A stretch of DNA of 64,000 bases from Hybos culiciformis (Eukaryota; Arthropoda; Insecta; Diptera; Hybotidae): contig OZ023274.1 of NCBI GenBank assembly GCA_964007475.1, positions 82,409,303-82,473,302 on the forward strand, read 5' to 3'. The notes under the pieces are model-generated. The model was not told the origin of the DNA. It made no database searches and saw only the letters and a list, made by a program, of their open reading frames with translations. Positions 38,610 through 50,186 of the stretch are shown one piece after another; the first letter of the stretch is position 1; each line of letters begins with the position of its first letter. The position numbers and the translations under genes were made by a program.

Positions 38610-39363
38610 ATAAACTATTTATAAAAAATGTTAAAATAGATTAATTATGAATTTGATATATTTTTCGTTTTGCGTTCAATTTGTGTGATATTACAAAAAA
38701 AAATTAAAATTTTTTTTACAGCTTTTACTCAAAATTAGATTATTTTGCGATAGGAAATTACAAAATTAACCAAATGTGTTTTTTTTTGTTATACATATTT
38801 AAAAAATGGGCTAATGAAAATTGGTATTAAATTGATATGTTATACGCCTTATCATTATTTTTTTTAACTTTGTCCGAGACACTTTGATGGAATATTATTT
38901 TTTATGCATAGTACTCGCATAGAAATACAAAATTACATAAAAATCTTAAGATATGATTTATCTGTCAAGAAAATACTTGTCCATGGAACTTGAAATTATT
39001 TTAATTCTAAGATGTATTGTATGTTGTTATAAACAAGAAATAAATCATTTTCATTTAAATAAAATTTTTGTTAGTTAAAAATGATTCAAGATTGAAAAAA
39101 CTAAAATAATGAAATGTGTTCTACCAAAAATTATATACTTAAAAAAAAATGTTTGCTGAATTTTCTTCTGTGTGTAAATTTTACTGACAAAAGCTTAATA
39201 TATACAAAAATTGGCAAAAAGGTAATTAAAAATTATAACTTAAATTTAAGTAAATTTTCAAAAAAAATTAACTAAAAATCCATTATCCCATATTTTTTTT
39301 GCTAAAATATTGAAATAACAAAAAATGTTTTATATAACATCACCTACAATTAAAATAATTTAC

Positions 39364-39385
39364 CTGATTGGCATATAAATGACGA
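39364..39385 (-). other. Candidate 22-nt microexon
   Basis: The minus strand has a TCATAAAATAG acceptor, 22 nt (TCGTCATTTATATGCCAATC AG), then an AG/GTAAAT donor. In phase 0 it reads SSFICQS plus one base. Both splice sites are plausible, but coding function is unproven. Confidence 0.15.
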
Positions 39386-40652
39386 CTATTTTATGATAAA
39401 AAAAATTATAATAACGTATAAACAAAATAAAAAAATTATATGATCTTGTATATGTAATACAAAAAAATAAATACAAAACAATAATTGTGTACCTTTCAAT
39501 TGAAAAACAAAAAGATGATAAGTTAATCCCTCAGTAATAACAACAACTTTTAACTTTTGATTTATATCGAACATTTTTAAATTTTTTAATTTATTTTATA
39601 ATGCACAAAAAAATATATACATATAAACATAAATATAAATGACCTCGTTAAAAATTTACATTAAGGAAAAATGATTTACATCTTTTTAATTATACCCAAT
39701 AATAATTTTCAAGTTCTTGGATATAAACAATGTTTAATTATAAGCTCTGTCTTGCATTAAATTATTTTTGGCACATCTTTAAAAACCAATTATTATAATT
39801 TATAAATTTTTTTGCAAATGAAAACAAAAAAAAAAAAATCTCCTCAATATTATGGTAATTAAGATCTTTTTTTTTTCTATATACTAATAGAAAGCAAGTG
39901 TGAATAGTTTTTATTTTAATATAAATAAAACTAATTACAATTATTATGATAATTAAAAAAAAGAGATTAAAACTATATAATTTTGTAAAGCATATTTATT
40001 CAAATATACAAAGTTTATAACATATGTGCTAAATTAATAAAGTTATAAATATAAATACTTTATATAATTTGAAAAATGAAAGATTCAGTCAAAGGTGATT
40101 CATTTCTAATTTTGAACCATTTATAACTAGAAGCTTTGAAAATTTAATTCTTCATGAAAGTCTCTCGTCGAATTTGAATTTAATGTACCTACAAAGAATT
40201 TTATACTAAATCAGTTGGAATCACTTTTACCTTACATTCTCCAATCAGCAAATGATTATTATTTATTAGAACCAAAAACGAGCCTCTGAATATTTATATT
40301 TTGATTTTTGTTAAAAAAAGAAGATATACAAGAAGAAGCGTCTTAGATAACTCAATCATAATTCCAAAATCACTTCTTTTTAGAATAATATATCTTTTTC
40401 AATGTTAACTGTTACCAACATTTTTTTTTATATTTTATTTATCTTAATTTTTATTTAATTTCTTGGTAATAATATGTTTAATTATGAATCTTCTAGCCAA
40501 ACATATACATTGTCTGTTAAACAAAAACATCTGCATAGTGATATATACATTTATATGTAAAAAAATAGAATTAATTTTCTTTCTACGAAAAAATTTAAAT
40601 ATTGGGAATAAAAAATTATTAGAAATAAATAATAAAATTTAAAGTAACTTAC

Positions 40653-40670
40653 CTGAGTCCCAAAGGTTTG
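40653..40670 (-). other. Candidate 18-nt microexon
   Basis: The minus strand has a strong acceptor TTTTTCTTCCATTTATAG, 18 nt (CAAACCTTTGGGACTCAG), then a strong donor GTAAGTTAC. The length is a multiple of three and in phase 0 it reads QTFGTQ, so inclusion or skipping would keep the frame. It is phase-compatible with candidates at 50960-51001 and 36703-36780. Confidence 0.25.
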
Positions 40671-42816
40671 CTATAAATGGAAGAAAAAGACAATTATTTT
40701 TAAAACAGATAATAGTAAAATATAGGCTTTAAAGCAATAAAAATTAAAATAAAACTTAAAGAAGCATATTATAGTGTGTAAAAAAAAACATTGTAACAGC
40801 AAAGTTGTTAACTAAATACTGGCAGCAAATAATGGAAATTAGTGAAAGTTGATAAAAGTTAAAATCATCATACTTACCATTTTAATAAAATTCTAACAGT
40901 AAATGAATTATAAAAAAAAACATGATTACCTAATGGCAATAACTTCTTAGTTAACGACTATCTACGAGGAGATCAAACATATTTATGAATGAATTTCATG
41001 AATGAAGTTTCTTTGTGAAAATAATGTATATACAATGTATTTTACATGTGCATTTATTACATGTACATTTATAGTAATACATGTTTAATCATATACAATA
41101 TTGTACAAAATAGTATTATAAATTACAATGTTTTTGCAATCACTGTCAATATGCTTTTTAAAAAATTCATTAATACGTATTAATTTGATTAGACTTTTTC
41201 ATAGCTTTGGGTAAACTTTTCAAAACATCAGTTTGATTTGTGTCATGTTATTCTGCAATAGCTTAAAAGAATTTTATTCAAAAATAAAAACATTATTATT
41301 TAGAGAAAAAAAAAATAAGCACAAAATGCAATAATAGTAAATAAAAAATTGCCAGAAGTATATTTCTAGACTAGCTTTAGGTAATGGTATCATTATTTCA
41401 ATGGTTTATTCTTTTGGCAGCACAAAATATTATCTTTATTTTATTTACATTTTATGTTTTAGTAAATAAATTTTTTCAAAACATTTGAACAATTGTAATT
41501 TTTTTTTTTATATTAAAAAAAAAATGTATTTGCATTAAAACAACCTTGAAGCATGTGTATATTTTCATTGTGCTGAGTTTCAATTAAATGTAGACATACA
41601 AATGAATTTAGCATAGAAAAAATATTTGATGTTTATTTGATAATATACACCTTAAAGAGTTTATTCTAGACGCAGAAATACAACGAAATGAGTAAAATTT
41701 CTCAATAAAACGAGTTGTATATTGTCAAATCTTTGTTAATGTTCCATTAATTCATTAAGTTTTCTATAGTTTTTGCTCTCGTGCATTTTACCCTCTGTCA
41801 GAAACAATTATTTCAACAGGAACTTATTTTATACATACCGTCGAATGGTGGTTTTAATTTTCACTATTTGGCTGATTTTTCATGGAACAACCCAATGATA
41901 ATCTGAAAACGTTGTGGAAGCAGAATAGACTGACATTCGAACTATGAAATTGTTTTTTTTTAATTTTATTCTTATGGACAAAAGAACATAAAATTATCTT
42001 GATCAGTTCAGCACATGTTAAATTGTGTTAAGTTTTATTTTCTTTTATGTAGAAAAAATAAAGAAAAACAAAAAAAATAAGTTTCTTACTTAGATTATAT
42101 TTAAACAAAAAATAAATAAAAATAAAAATAAAATATGCATATGTATATAAATATATTTTTGTAATTAATATAAAATTGAATTAGTGCTTTCAGCACATAA
42201 ATATTTAAAACCATTATTTGGTGTGAAAAATACAAACTGAATTATTGTATTTCAAAAACATTTAAGACTTCTATTCAATTTTCAAGAGATTAAAATTATT
42301 GTGAAGATTTTTCTCAATTAAAATGTAAAACTTATTTGTTAATATCAAATTTTTCATTTTATATTGGAAAACCTGTTCTCTTTTAAAAATATGGAAATTT
42401 TGAAATGTCTTTCTTAAAAGATCATCAGAAAAGTTTTTGGCTTAAGTCTTTTGTTTTGCTCAATAATCTTTGGTATGTAATTAATAAGACTGACCATCAA
42501 AAAAATTTATCATTTTATTCTATTAATCAGAATTTTCAATCATTTTAAGATTATTATTAACAATTAAGTTTTTTGAAACACTTTAATTTACCAGAGCTTA
42601 AAATTTGAAGTATTGAGGATAAATTTTTACGATTTTCAAGAAGAAAATGAATTTCAATCAAATTTATTGTTTCCTTGTTTATTGGTTTGTTAGAAATTTC
42701 ATAGTATGTTACATTAGATTATATTATTATGGCTCCAATATCATGCCTTTATAAGTTTTAAAATTAAATTTCAGCTAACACTGTTATCTGTGAGACACTT
42801 AAAATCAGTTTATAAA

Positions 42817-42890
42817 TAATGTAATAAGATTAATGTGATTATAATATAATAAATAATGCAATAAAATTAATGTAATAATAATATAATAAA
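42817..42890. repeat. 37-bp tandem duplication
   Basis: Two adjacent copies of a 37-bp A/T unit (beginning TAATGTAATAAGATTAATGT and TAATGCAATAAAATTAATGT) differ at a few positions. Confidence 0.8.
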
Positions 42891-44734
42891 CTAATAGGTA
42901 TTTTATCTTTAAAAGATTAATATAGTTATAGCAGAAGTCGATAGAAAACCTGAAATCTTAGTTTCATAACATTTAAATGGTTAAGGTAGATGTATATAGT
43001 AGAATGCTCAGTTATTCAATTATGTAAAAAAAATTGAACCTTTAATAAATAATTAATTACCTCTACTTGTATATTGATTTTATGAGATGTTTCATTGCAA
43101 AGCCTAGCGCAAAAATTAACGTCATAAGATTAAAATCGCACATATCATCATTTAACTTAACGCAATTTAAAAATATTTTTTTTTTATACAAATTTGATTG
43201 ATGTTTTTACCTGAATTGTTACTCTTATTTGCATATTTTTTATGTTATAGTTTCATAGCACAAATAATTATTTTGTCTTCCATGTTTCAAAGATTTGAAA
43301 TTTTTAAGTGCTTCAACGTAAAATTTGAAATAAAAAATTGTTACATTAGAAAAATATGAAACTTATCAAAGTAATAATTGAATGAAAATATAATTACTAT
43401 GTGTACAGGCAGTTAAAGTAGTTTTTTAGGTCGATTGATAAGTGTCGACATGTCAAAGATGATTTCCTCATTTAATTATTAAGCAATATTTACACTGAAT
43501 TAATTATATGTTGATTTCTTCAGCTATTATAGTTTAAAAAACTTTTAAAAAAATTATTGTATATAATTGGAAAGAAAATTTAGGAAGTATATTTGGATGA
43601 TGCTATGGAAATATCAGAAGAGGAAATCACAATTTGAGTTAACTTACATCAAAATAAAGGATGTACTATTATACTAATTGCAGGCACTTGCTACAAATTA
43701 TCGATAGAAATCAATTTTTGAGGGGCCCGCCAAATTATAAACATTAAAATTAAAATCATTAATTGCCCTAAAGCGGAGCGTACCGTTCTGACTATTGTTG
43801 AGATGGACAAATTCGACTATAAACATATAAGTTCAGAAAATATTGAATTTTTGAACTGACTAAACTATTTAAAAAGCATTCCTAATTCAATAGTGAAATT
43901 AAGTGCCAAAAACTAATTTTTGAAAAAAATTTTAGTTATGAATTTAATTAGCGAAAAATTCATACAATATACAAATGCCAAAAAAAAATGAAAAACTGCC
44001 GGCAATAAAAATAAGAAACTTAGAATAAATATATTTAGCATGTTCTAAGTGCACCTATAGATTTATAGTTATTATTTTCTATGAATTAAAGTTTTTTAAT
44101 TGTTTAGCTTTTCCGTGGAAAAAATATATTAAAATATTCTTCAACTATTTAGATTTAAATGGAAAATAACATTTGCATTAAATATTAATTACGTGCGTGC
44201 TTTGGCAACATCCTTTGGAGATTATTTTGTAAAAAAAAACCAACCTTTTTTTCTTGTGAAACATAAGCAAGAGTGGAAATTTAAACAACAAAATAAATTT
44301 ACAAATAGTTTGTCATGAGGAAAATAATAATTTATCATATTCTTGTTAAATTTTATAAATTGTTATTTTAATGGATGGACGATTCTCATTTTTAAAAATA
44401 ATTAATAGGTGGTATTAAATATGACTAAATATTGAAAAATTGAATCGTTTTTTTTTTGTATTTTTTAACAATTTTTTTTTTGAAGTTTATACTTCTTTAG
44501 GCGCGGTGTATGATATAAATGAGTAATTCTGTAGGGGGTAAAAATTTTTTTACTCATTCGAATTTGAGTTAAAAAAAAAAACGACATGCTGTACCGTTTG
44601 AATACTCAAAAAAATGAGTCAACTCAATAATCATTTGTTATTTATAAAAACAAAATAATTTGGCGCGGAAAATTTAAATTCAAATTATTTTTTAAAAATC
44701 TTTCGTTTACAAATTATTTAACAACTAAAATTTA

Positions 44735-45000
44735 TTTTTCAAAATAGGTAGGTCCGGTGAAATAAAGATTATCTGCCGAAAATTTTTTGGGCAGGGACCT
44801 ACGGTTAGATCGTGCCGGCTCAAAATATGTTAAAAAAAATTTTTTCCTCCGGTCAAATAATTAGATTACCTGACCAAAAATTTTGGATACGGAGCTACAG
44901 TTAGAGTCTTCCCGCCTCAAAATATACCAAAATAATTTTTTTTTTTTTCAAAATAGGTAGCTCGGGTGAGAAATAAAGATTACCTGCCCAAAAAAAAGGA
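44735..45000. repeat. Left block of ~105-bp tandem repeat
   Basis: About two and a half degenerate monomers. Recurring marks are AAAATAGGTAG, CCGGTGAAATAAAGATTA, (T/C)CTGCCxAAAA, GGGACCTACGGTTAGA or GGAGCTACAGTTAGAG, and CTCAAAATAT. GATTAxCTG words fall near 44768, 44870 and 44978, giving a period of about 105 bp. The block stops abruptly where the 12-bp minisatellite begins. Confidence 0.8.
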
Positions 45001-48000
45001 AGAAAGTGAGGGCGGCAGTAAGGGCTGAAGAGAGGGCGGAAGGAAGGGCGGAAGGGAGGGCGGAAGGGAGGGCGGAACGGAGGACAGAAGTTAGGGCGGA
45101 AGTGAGGGCGGAAGTGAGGGCGGAAGTGAGGGCGGAAGTGAGGGAGGAAGTGAGGGCGGAAGTGAGGGCGGAAGTGAGGGCGGAAGTGAGGCGGAAGTGA
45201 GGGCGGAAGTGAGGACGGAAGTGAGGGCGGAAGTGAGGGCGGAAGTGAGGGCGGAAGTGAGGGCGGAAGTGAGGGCGGAAGTGAGGGCGGAAGTGAGGGC
45301 GGAAGTGAGGGCGGAAGTGAGGGCGGAAGTGAGGGCGGAAGTGAGGGCGGAAGTGAGGGCGGAAGTGAGTGCGGAAGTGAGGGCGGAACTGAGGGCGGAA
45401 GTGAGGGCGGAAGTGAGGGCGGAGGTGAGGGCGGAAGTGAGGGCGGAAGTGAGGGCGGAAGTGAGGGCGGAAGTGAGGGCGGAAGTGAGGGCGGAAGTGA
45501 GGACGGAAGTGAGGACGGAGTGAGGACGGAGTGAGGACGGAAGTGAGGACGGAAGTGAGGTTGGAAGTGAGGGCGGAAGTGAGGGCGGAAGTGACTGCGG
45601 AAGTGAGGGCGGAAGTGAGGGCGGAAGTGCGGGCGGAAGTGAGGGCGGAAGTGAGGGCGGAAGTGAGGGCGGAAGTGAGGGCGGAAGTGAGGGCGGAAGT
45701 GAGTGCGGAAGTGAGGGCGGAAGTGAGGGCGGAAGTGAGGGCGGAAGTGAGGGCGGAAGTGAGGGCGGAAGTGAGGGCGGAAGTGAGGGCGGAAGTGAGG
45801 ACGGAAGTGAGGACGGAAGTGAGGACGGAGTGAGGGCGGAAGTGAGGTTGGAAGTGAGGGCGGAAGTGAGGGCGGAAGTGAGGGCGGAAGTGAGGGCGGA
45901 AGTGCGGGCGGAAGTGAGGGCGGAAGTGAGGGCGGAAGTGAGGGCGGAATTGAGGGCGGAAGTGAGGGCGGAAGTGAGGGCGGAAGTGAGGGCGGAAGTG
46001 AGGGCGGAAGTGAGGGCGGAAGTGAGGGCGGAAGTGAGTGCGGAATTGAGGGCGGAAGTGAGGGCGGAAGTGAGGGCGGAAGTGAGGGCGGAAGTGAGGG
46101 CGGAATTGAGGGCGGAAGTGAGGGCGGAAGTGAGGGCGGAAGTGCGGGCGGAAGTGAGGGCGGAAGTGAGGGCGGAAGTGAGGGCGGAAGTGAGGGCGGA
46201 AGTGAGGGCGGAAGTGAGGGCGGAGGTGAGGGCGGAGGTGAGGGCGGAAGTGAGGGCGGAAGTGAGGGCGGAAGTGAGGGCGGAAGTGAGGGCGGAAGTG
46301 AGGGCGGAAGTGAGGTTGGAAGTGAGGTTGGAAGTGAAGGCGGAAGTGAGGGCGGAAGTGAGGGCGGAAGTGAGGGCGGAAGTGAGGGCGGAAGTGCGGG
46401 CGGAAGTGAGGGCGGAAGTGAGGGCGGAAGTGAGGGCGGAAGTGAGGGCGGAAGTGAGGGCGGAAGTGAGGGCGGAAGTGAGGGCGGAAGTGAGTGCGGA
46501 AGTGAGGGCGGAAGTGAGGGCGGAAGTGAGGGCGGAAGTGAGGGCGGAAGTGAGGGCGGAAGTGAGGGCGGAAGTGAGGGCGGAAGTGAGTGCGGAATTG
46601 AGGGCGGAAGTGAGGGCGGAAGGAAGTGAGGGCGGAAGTGAGGGCGGAAGTGAGGGCGGAAGTGAGGGCGAAAGTGAGGGCGGAAGTGAGGGCGGAAGTG
46701 CGGGCGGAAGTGAGGGCGGAAGTGAGGGCGGAAGTGAGGGCGGAAGTGAGTGCGGAAGTGAGGGCGGAAGTGAGGGCGGAAGTGAGGGCGGAAGTGAGGG
46801 CGGAAGTGAGGGCGGAAGTGAGGGCGGAGGTGAGGGCGGAAGTGAGGGCGGAAGTGAGGGCGGAAGTGAGGGCGGAAGTGAGGGCGGAAGTGAGGGCGGA
46901 AGTGAGGGCGGAGGTGAGGGCGGAAGTGAGGGCGGAAGTGAGGGCGGAAGTGAGGGCGGAAGTGAGGGCGGAAGTGAGGGCGGAAGTGAGGACGGAAGTG
47001 AGGACGGAGTGAGGACGGAAGTGAGGGCGGAAGTGAGGTTGGAAGTGAGGGCGGAAGTGAGGGCGGAAGTGACTGCGGAAGTGAGGGCGGAAGTGAGGGC
47101 GGAAGTGAGGGCGGAAGTGAGGGCGGAAGTGAGGGCGGAAGTGAGGGCGGAAGTGAGGACGGAAGTGAGGACGGAAGTGAGGACGGAGTGAGGGCGGAAG
47201 TGAGGTTGGAAGTGAGGGCGGAAGTGATGGCGGAAGTGAGGGCGGAAGTGAGGGCGGAAGTGAGGGCGGAAGTGAGGGCGGAAGTGAGGGCGGAAGTGAG
47301 GGCGGAAGTGAGGGCGGAAGTGAGGGCGGAAGTGAGGGCGGAAGTGAGGGCGGAAGTGAGGGCGGAAGTGAGGACGGAAGTGAGGACGGAGTGAGGACGG
47401 AAGTGAGGGCGGAAGTGAGGTTGGAAGTGAGGGCGGAAGTGAGGGCGGAAGTGACTGCGGAAGTGAGGGCGGAAGTGAGGGCGGAAGTGCGGGCGGAAGT
47501 GAGGGAGGAAGTGCGGGCGGAAGTGAGGGCGGAAGTGAGGGCGGAAGTGAGGGCGGAAGTGAGGGCGGAAGTGAGGACGGAAGTGAGGACGGAGTGAGGA
47601 CGGAAGTGAGGGCGGAAGTGAGGTTGGAAGTGAGGGCGGAAGTGAGGGCGGAAGTGACTGCGGAAGTGAGGGCGGAAGTGAGGGCGGAAGTGCGGCCGGA
47701 AGTGAGGGCGGAGGTGAGGGCGGAAGTGAGGGCGGAAGTGAGGGCGGAAGTGAGGGCGGAAGTGAGTGCGGAAGTGAGGGCGGAAGTGAGGGCGGAAGTG
47801 AGGGCGGAAGTGAGGGCGGAAGTGAGGGCGGAAGTGAGGGCGAAAGTGAGGCCGGAAGTGAGGGCGGAAGTGAGGGCGGAAGTGAGGGCGGAAGTGAGGG
47901 CGGAAGTGAAGACGGAAGTGAGGACGGAGTGAGGACGGAAGTGAGGGCGGAAGTGAGGTTGGAAGTGAGGGCGGAAGTGAGGGCGGAAGTCAGGGCGGAA

Positions 48001-48611
48001 GTGAGGGCGGAAGTGAGGGCGGAAGTGAGGGCGGAAGTGAGGGCGGAAGTGAGGGCGGAAGTGAGGGCGAAAGTGAGGGCGGAGGTGAGGGTGGAAGTGA
48101 GGGCGGATCGAGGGCGGAAGTGAGGGCGGAAGTGAGGGCGGAAGTGAGGGCGGAAGTGAGGGCGAAGTGAGGGCGGAAGTGAGGGCGGAAGTGAGGGCGG
48201 AAGTCAGGGCGGAAGTGAGGGCGGAAGTGAGGGCGGAAGTGAGAGCGGAAGTAATGGCGGAAGTGAGGGCGAAAGTGAGGGCGGTAGTGAGGGCGGAAGT
48301 GAGGGCGGAAGTGAGGGCGGAAGTGAGGGCGAAAGTGAGGGCGGAAGTGAGGGCGGAAGTGAGGGCGGAAGTGAGGGCGGAACTGAGGGCGGAAGTGAGT
48401 GCGGAAGTGGGGGCGGAAGCGAGGGTGGTAGTGAGGGCGGAAATCAGGGTGGAAATCAGGACGGAAGTGAGGGCGGAAGAGAGGTTGGTAGTTAGGGCAG
48501 AAGTGAGGGCGGAAGTGAGGGCGGAAGTGAGGGCGGAAGTGAGGGCGGAAGTGAGGGCGGAAGTGAGGGCGGAAGTGAGGGCGGAAGTGGGGGCGGAAGT
48601 GAGGGTGGAAT
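45001..48611. repeat. GC-rich 12-bp minisatellite (GAGGGCGGAAGT)n, about 300 units
   Basis: About 3.6 kb of tandem GAGGGCGGAAGT. The unit is 8/12 G+C and 10/12 purine on the plus strand, with one CpG per unit, in a genome of about 20 % GC. Unit variants include GAGGACGGAAGT, GAGGTTGGAAGT, GACTGCGGAAGT, GAGTGCGGAAGT, GCGGGCGGAAGT and GAGGGCGGAATT. Eleven-bp units lacking one A (GACGGAGTGAG) occur near 45513, 45524, 45825, 47003, 47183, 47386, 47589 and 47924 and mark higher-order blocks. The edges are more degenerate (45001-45070 and 48240-48611). Because 12 is a multiple of three, two plus frames and all minus frames stay open, producing long artefactual open frames of (RAEV)n, (EGGS)n or (LPPS)n; nothing suggests translation. 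Confidence 0.97.
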
Positions 48612-48780
48612 TACCTGACCAAAAATTTTGGAGAGGGAGCTATGGTTAGGGTCTTCCCTGCTTAAAATATGCAAAAAAAAAAGTTTTTTAAATAGGTAGC
48701 GCCGGTGAAATAAAGATTACCTGCCCAAAAGTTTTGGGTAGCTAGCTACTTTTAGAGTCGTCCTGGCTCAAAATATAAAA
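48612..48780. repeat. Right block of ~105-bp tandem repeat
   Basis: The same monomer family as at 44735-45000 resumes directly after the minisatellite: ATTACCTGACCAAAAATTTT near 48609, GGAGCTATGGTTAGGGTCTT, then AAATAGGTAGCGCCGGTGAA and GATTACCTGCCCAAAA near 48716, ending CTCAAAATATAAAA. About one and a half monomers are present. Confidence 0.8.
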
Positions 48781-49019
48781 AAAAACACACGAAGCAGTCA
48801 TAGGAACTGCCGAAAGAAGTTTATACTTAAGCTTTAAACTATGAAATAACAGTGGCTATAAATGATGGGCTGCTCAGTACAAAATGTAAATTAAAATAAA
48901 AATCAGTCCAGCAGTCCAAAAGCAGTCCATTATTTGTAGTCATTGTTATTTCATAGTTTAAAGCTTTAAGTATAAACTTCTTTCGGCAGTTCCTATGACT
49001 GCTTCGTGTGTTTTTTTTT
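48781..49019. mobile_element. Foldback, 239 bp, at the right edge of the satellite array
   Basis: The left arm 48781-48876 (AAAAACACACGAAGCAGTCA, TAGGAACTGCCGAAAGAAGT, TTATACTTAAGCTTTAAACT, ATGAAATAACA...) and the right arm 48924-49019 are reverse complements over about 95 bp at roughly 93 % identity. The loop is about 47 nt. It lies directly against the last ~105-bp monomer, so it may be the terminal hairpin or TIR of one composite element. Confidence 0.88.
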
Positions 49020-49618
49020 GATTTTTAATGAAATAGGCTTAATAAGCGACAAACAATTGTTTTAGTTTAAAATTAGATCGCTTTTTGGTATATGCTTATC
49101 AATAGTTTTTTTCAGATAGCTAAGTTATTGAGAAAAAGATTAATATTAAAGAAAATAATACAATAATAAAACAACACTTCGTACATAAAGCCGTCTGCTG
49201 AGAAATGAAACAATGTATAATGAAAAGTATAGTTTCGAGTAATTTGAGTTTAAAGATTTGAAAATTAAGAAAACGTATGCAAAAATTTCGTAAAATTTTC
49301 ATCTAAAAAACACATTTTAATCAACATTTAGAATATTGCAAAATAGTTGTACGTATAAAATCGAGTACGAAGAATCGAATGGTGCTATTGTCAAATAATG
49401 ACGTATAAATATCATACGTTGTTTTATTTCTAAGCAGACGAAGTATTGGAACATTTCGTTTTAAGATACTTTATTTTTAAGACATATTCCTCAAAACCAC
49501 CGGCTAAACATTTTTGCGAAGGAATGAAAGTGACCGTATTTATTCGTTTTAAATGCGGCATATAGTCCGGTTATAATTTTTTATGGAAATCGACCTAAAA
49601 ATTGCAACTTTCATGTTT
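49020..49618. other. Intergenic segment, no recognised gene
   Basis: No supported gene. From about 49440 to 49620 and continuing at 50187-50260 the DNA is less AT-rich (CCACCGGCTAAACATTTTTG, GCGGCATATAGTCCGGTTAT). When the 552-bp MITE between them is removed the two sides join seamlessly. The joined segment has stops in the frames examined and no known domain, so it is probably an older decayed element. Confidence 0.5.
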
Positions 49619-49626
49619 CACCCAGG

Positions 49627-50178
49627 CAGGGTTGCCAACTCTTGACCGAGGAAAAACTGGAGAGTTGAAAAACAAAAAAATGTAGATAGAAAAATAGGAA
49701 AAATAATAAATTATAAATTACATTATTATTAACATAAACAAACGAAACATAAAATAAACCGCAGATAAAAAAATAATTCAAATTAGAATAAAACTTTATA
49801 GAAAGTAGTATAAAATAAATACAATAAATAAAAATACATAATAATTGAAATTAGAAAAATATTAGTTAATTAATGAGATCAATTATTTCTTAAAGTTATG
49901 GGCCCCCGATTTTTGGGGCTCCAATTTAAAAAAAAATCAGCAAATTTGTAGCTTTCTATATTAGAAAATATGTTAAAATTTATTCACATAACAGACAAAA
50001 GTTCTAGTACAGGCAAGCAAAATGACATCTACTGGTGAAAAGCTTATGTGAATTTCTATTTTACTTTAAAATTATGAATTTTTGAAAAAAACTGGTAAAA
50101 TTTTAAAAAACCTGGAGACTGGAGTTTTAGTTGAAAAACTGGAAACTCCAGGGTAAAACACCCCAGTTGGCATCCCTG
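49627..50178. mobile_element. hAT-type MITE, 552 bp, with 8-bp target duplication
   Basis: The ends CAGGGTTGCCAACT and AGTTGGCATCCCTG are inverted repeats with one mismatch. They are flanked by perfect 8-bp duplications CACCCAGG at 49619-49626 and 50179-50186. The words AAAACTGGAGAGTTGAAAAA (left) and AACCTGGAGACTGGAGTTTT, AAAACTGGAAACTCCAGGGT (right) are subterminal repeats. The interior is A/T-rich with no open frame. Perfect duplications and good ends indicate a fairly recent insertion. Confidence 0.93.
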
Positions 50179-50186
50179 CACCCAGG

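Larger units (their letters stand above)
38610..44479. other. AT-rich region with two splice-bounded microexon candidates
   Basis: Apart from the blocks at 39364-39385 and 40653-40670, no gene is supported. Near 43680-43830 the sequence is GC-richer (GGGGCCCGCC, GCGGAGCGTACCG) and may be an old insertion. A 37-bp tandem duplication lies at 42817-42890. Confidence 0.5.

Noticed and set aside
45001..48611. CRISPR-like array
   Set aside because: Units are contiguous with no unique spacers, and the locus is in a eukaryotic genome.
45006..48649. A series of long open frames of (RAEV)n and (EGGS)n repeats
   Set aside because: The 12-bp period keeps any frame without a stop in the unit open, on both strands; frame breaks coincide with 11-bp units, and there is no start context, domain or flanking exon.
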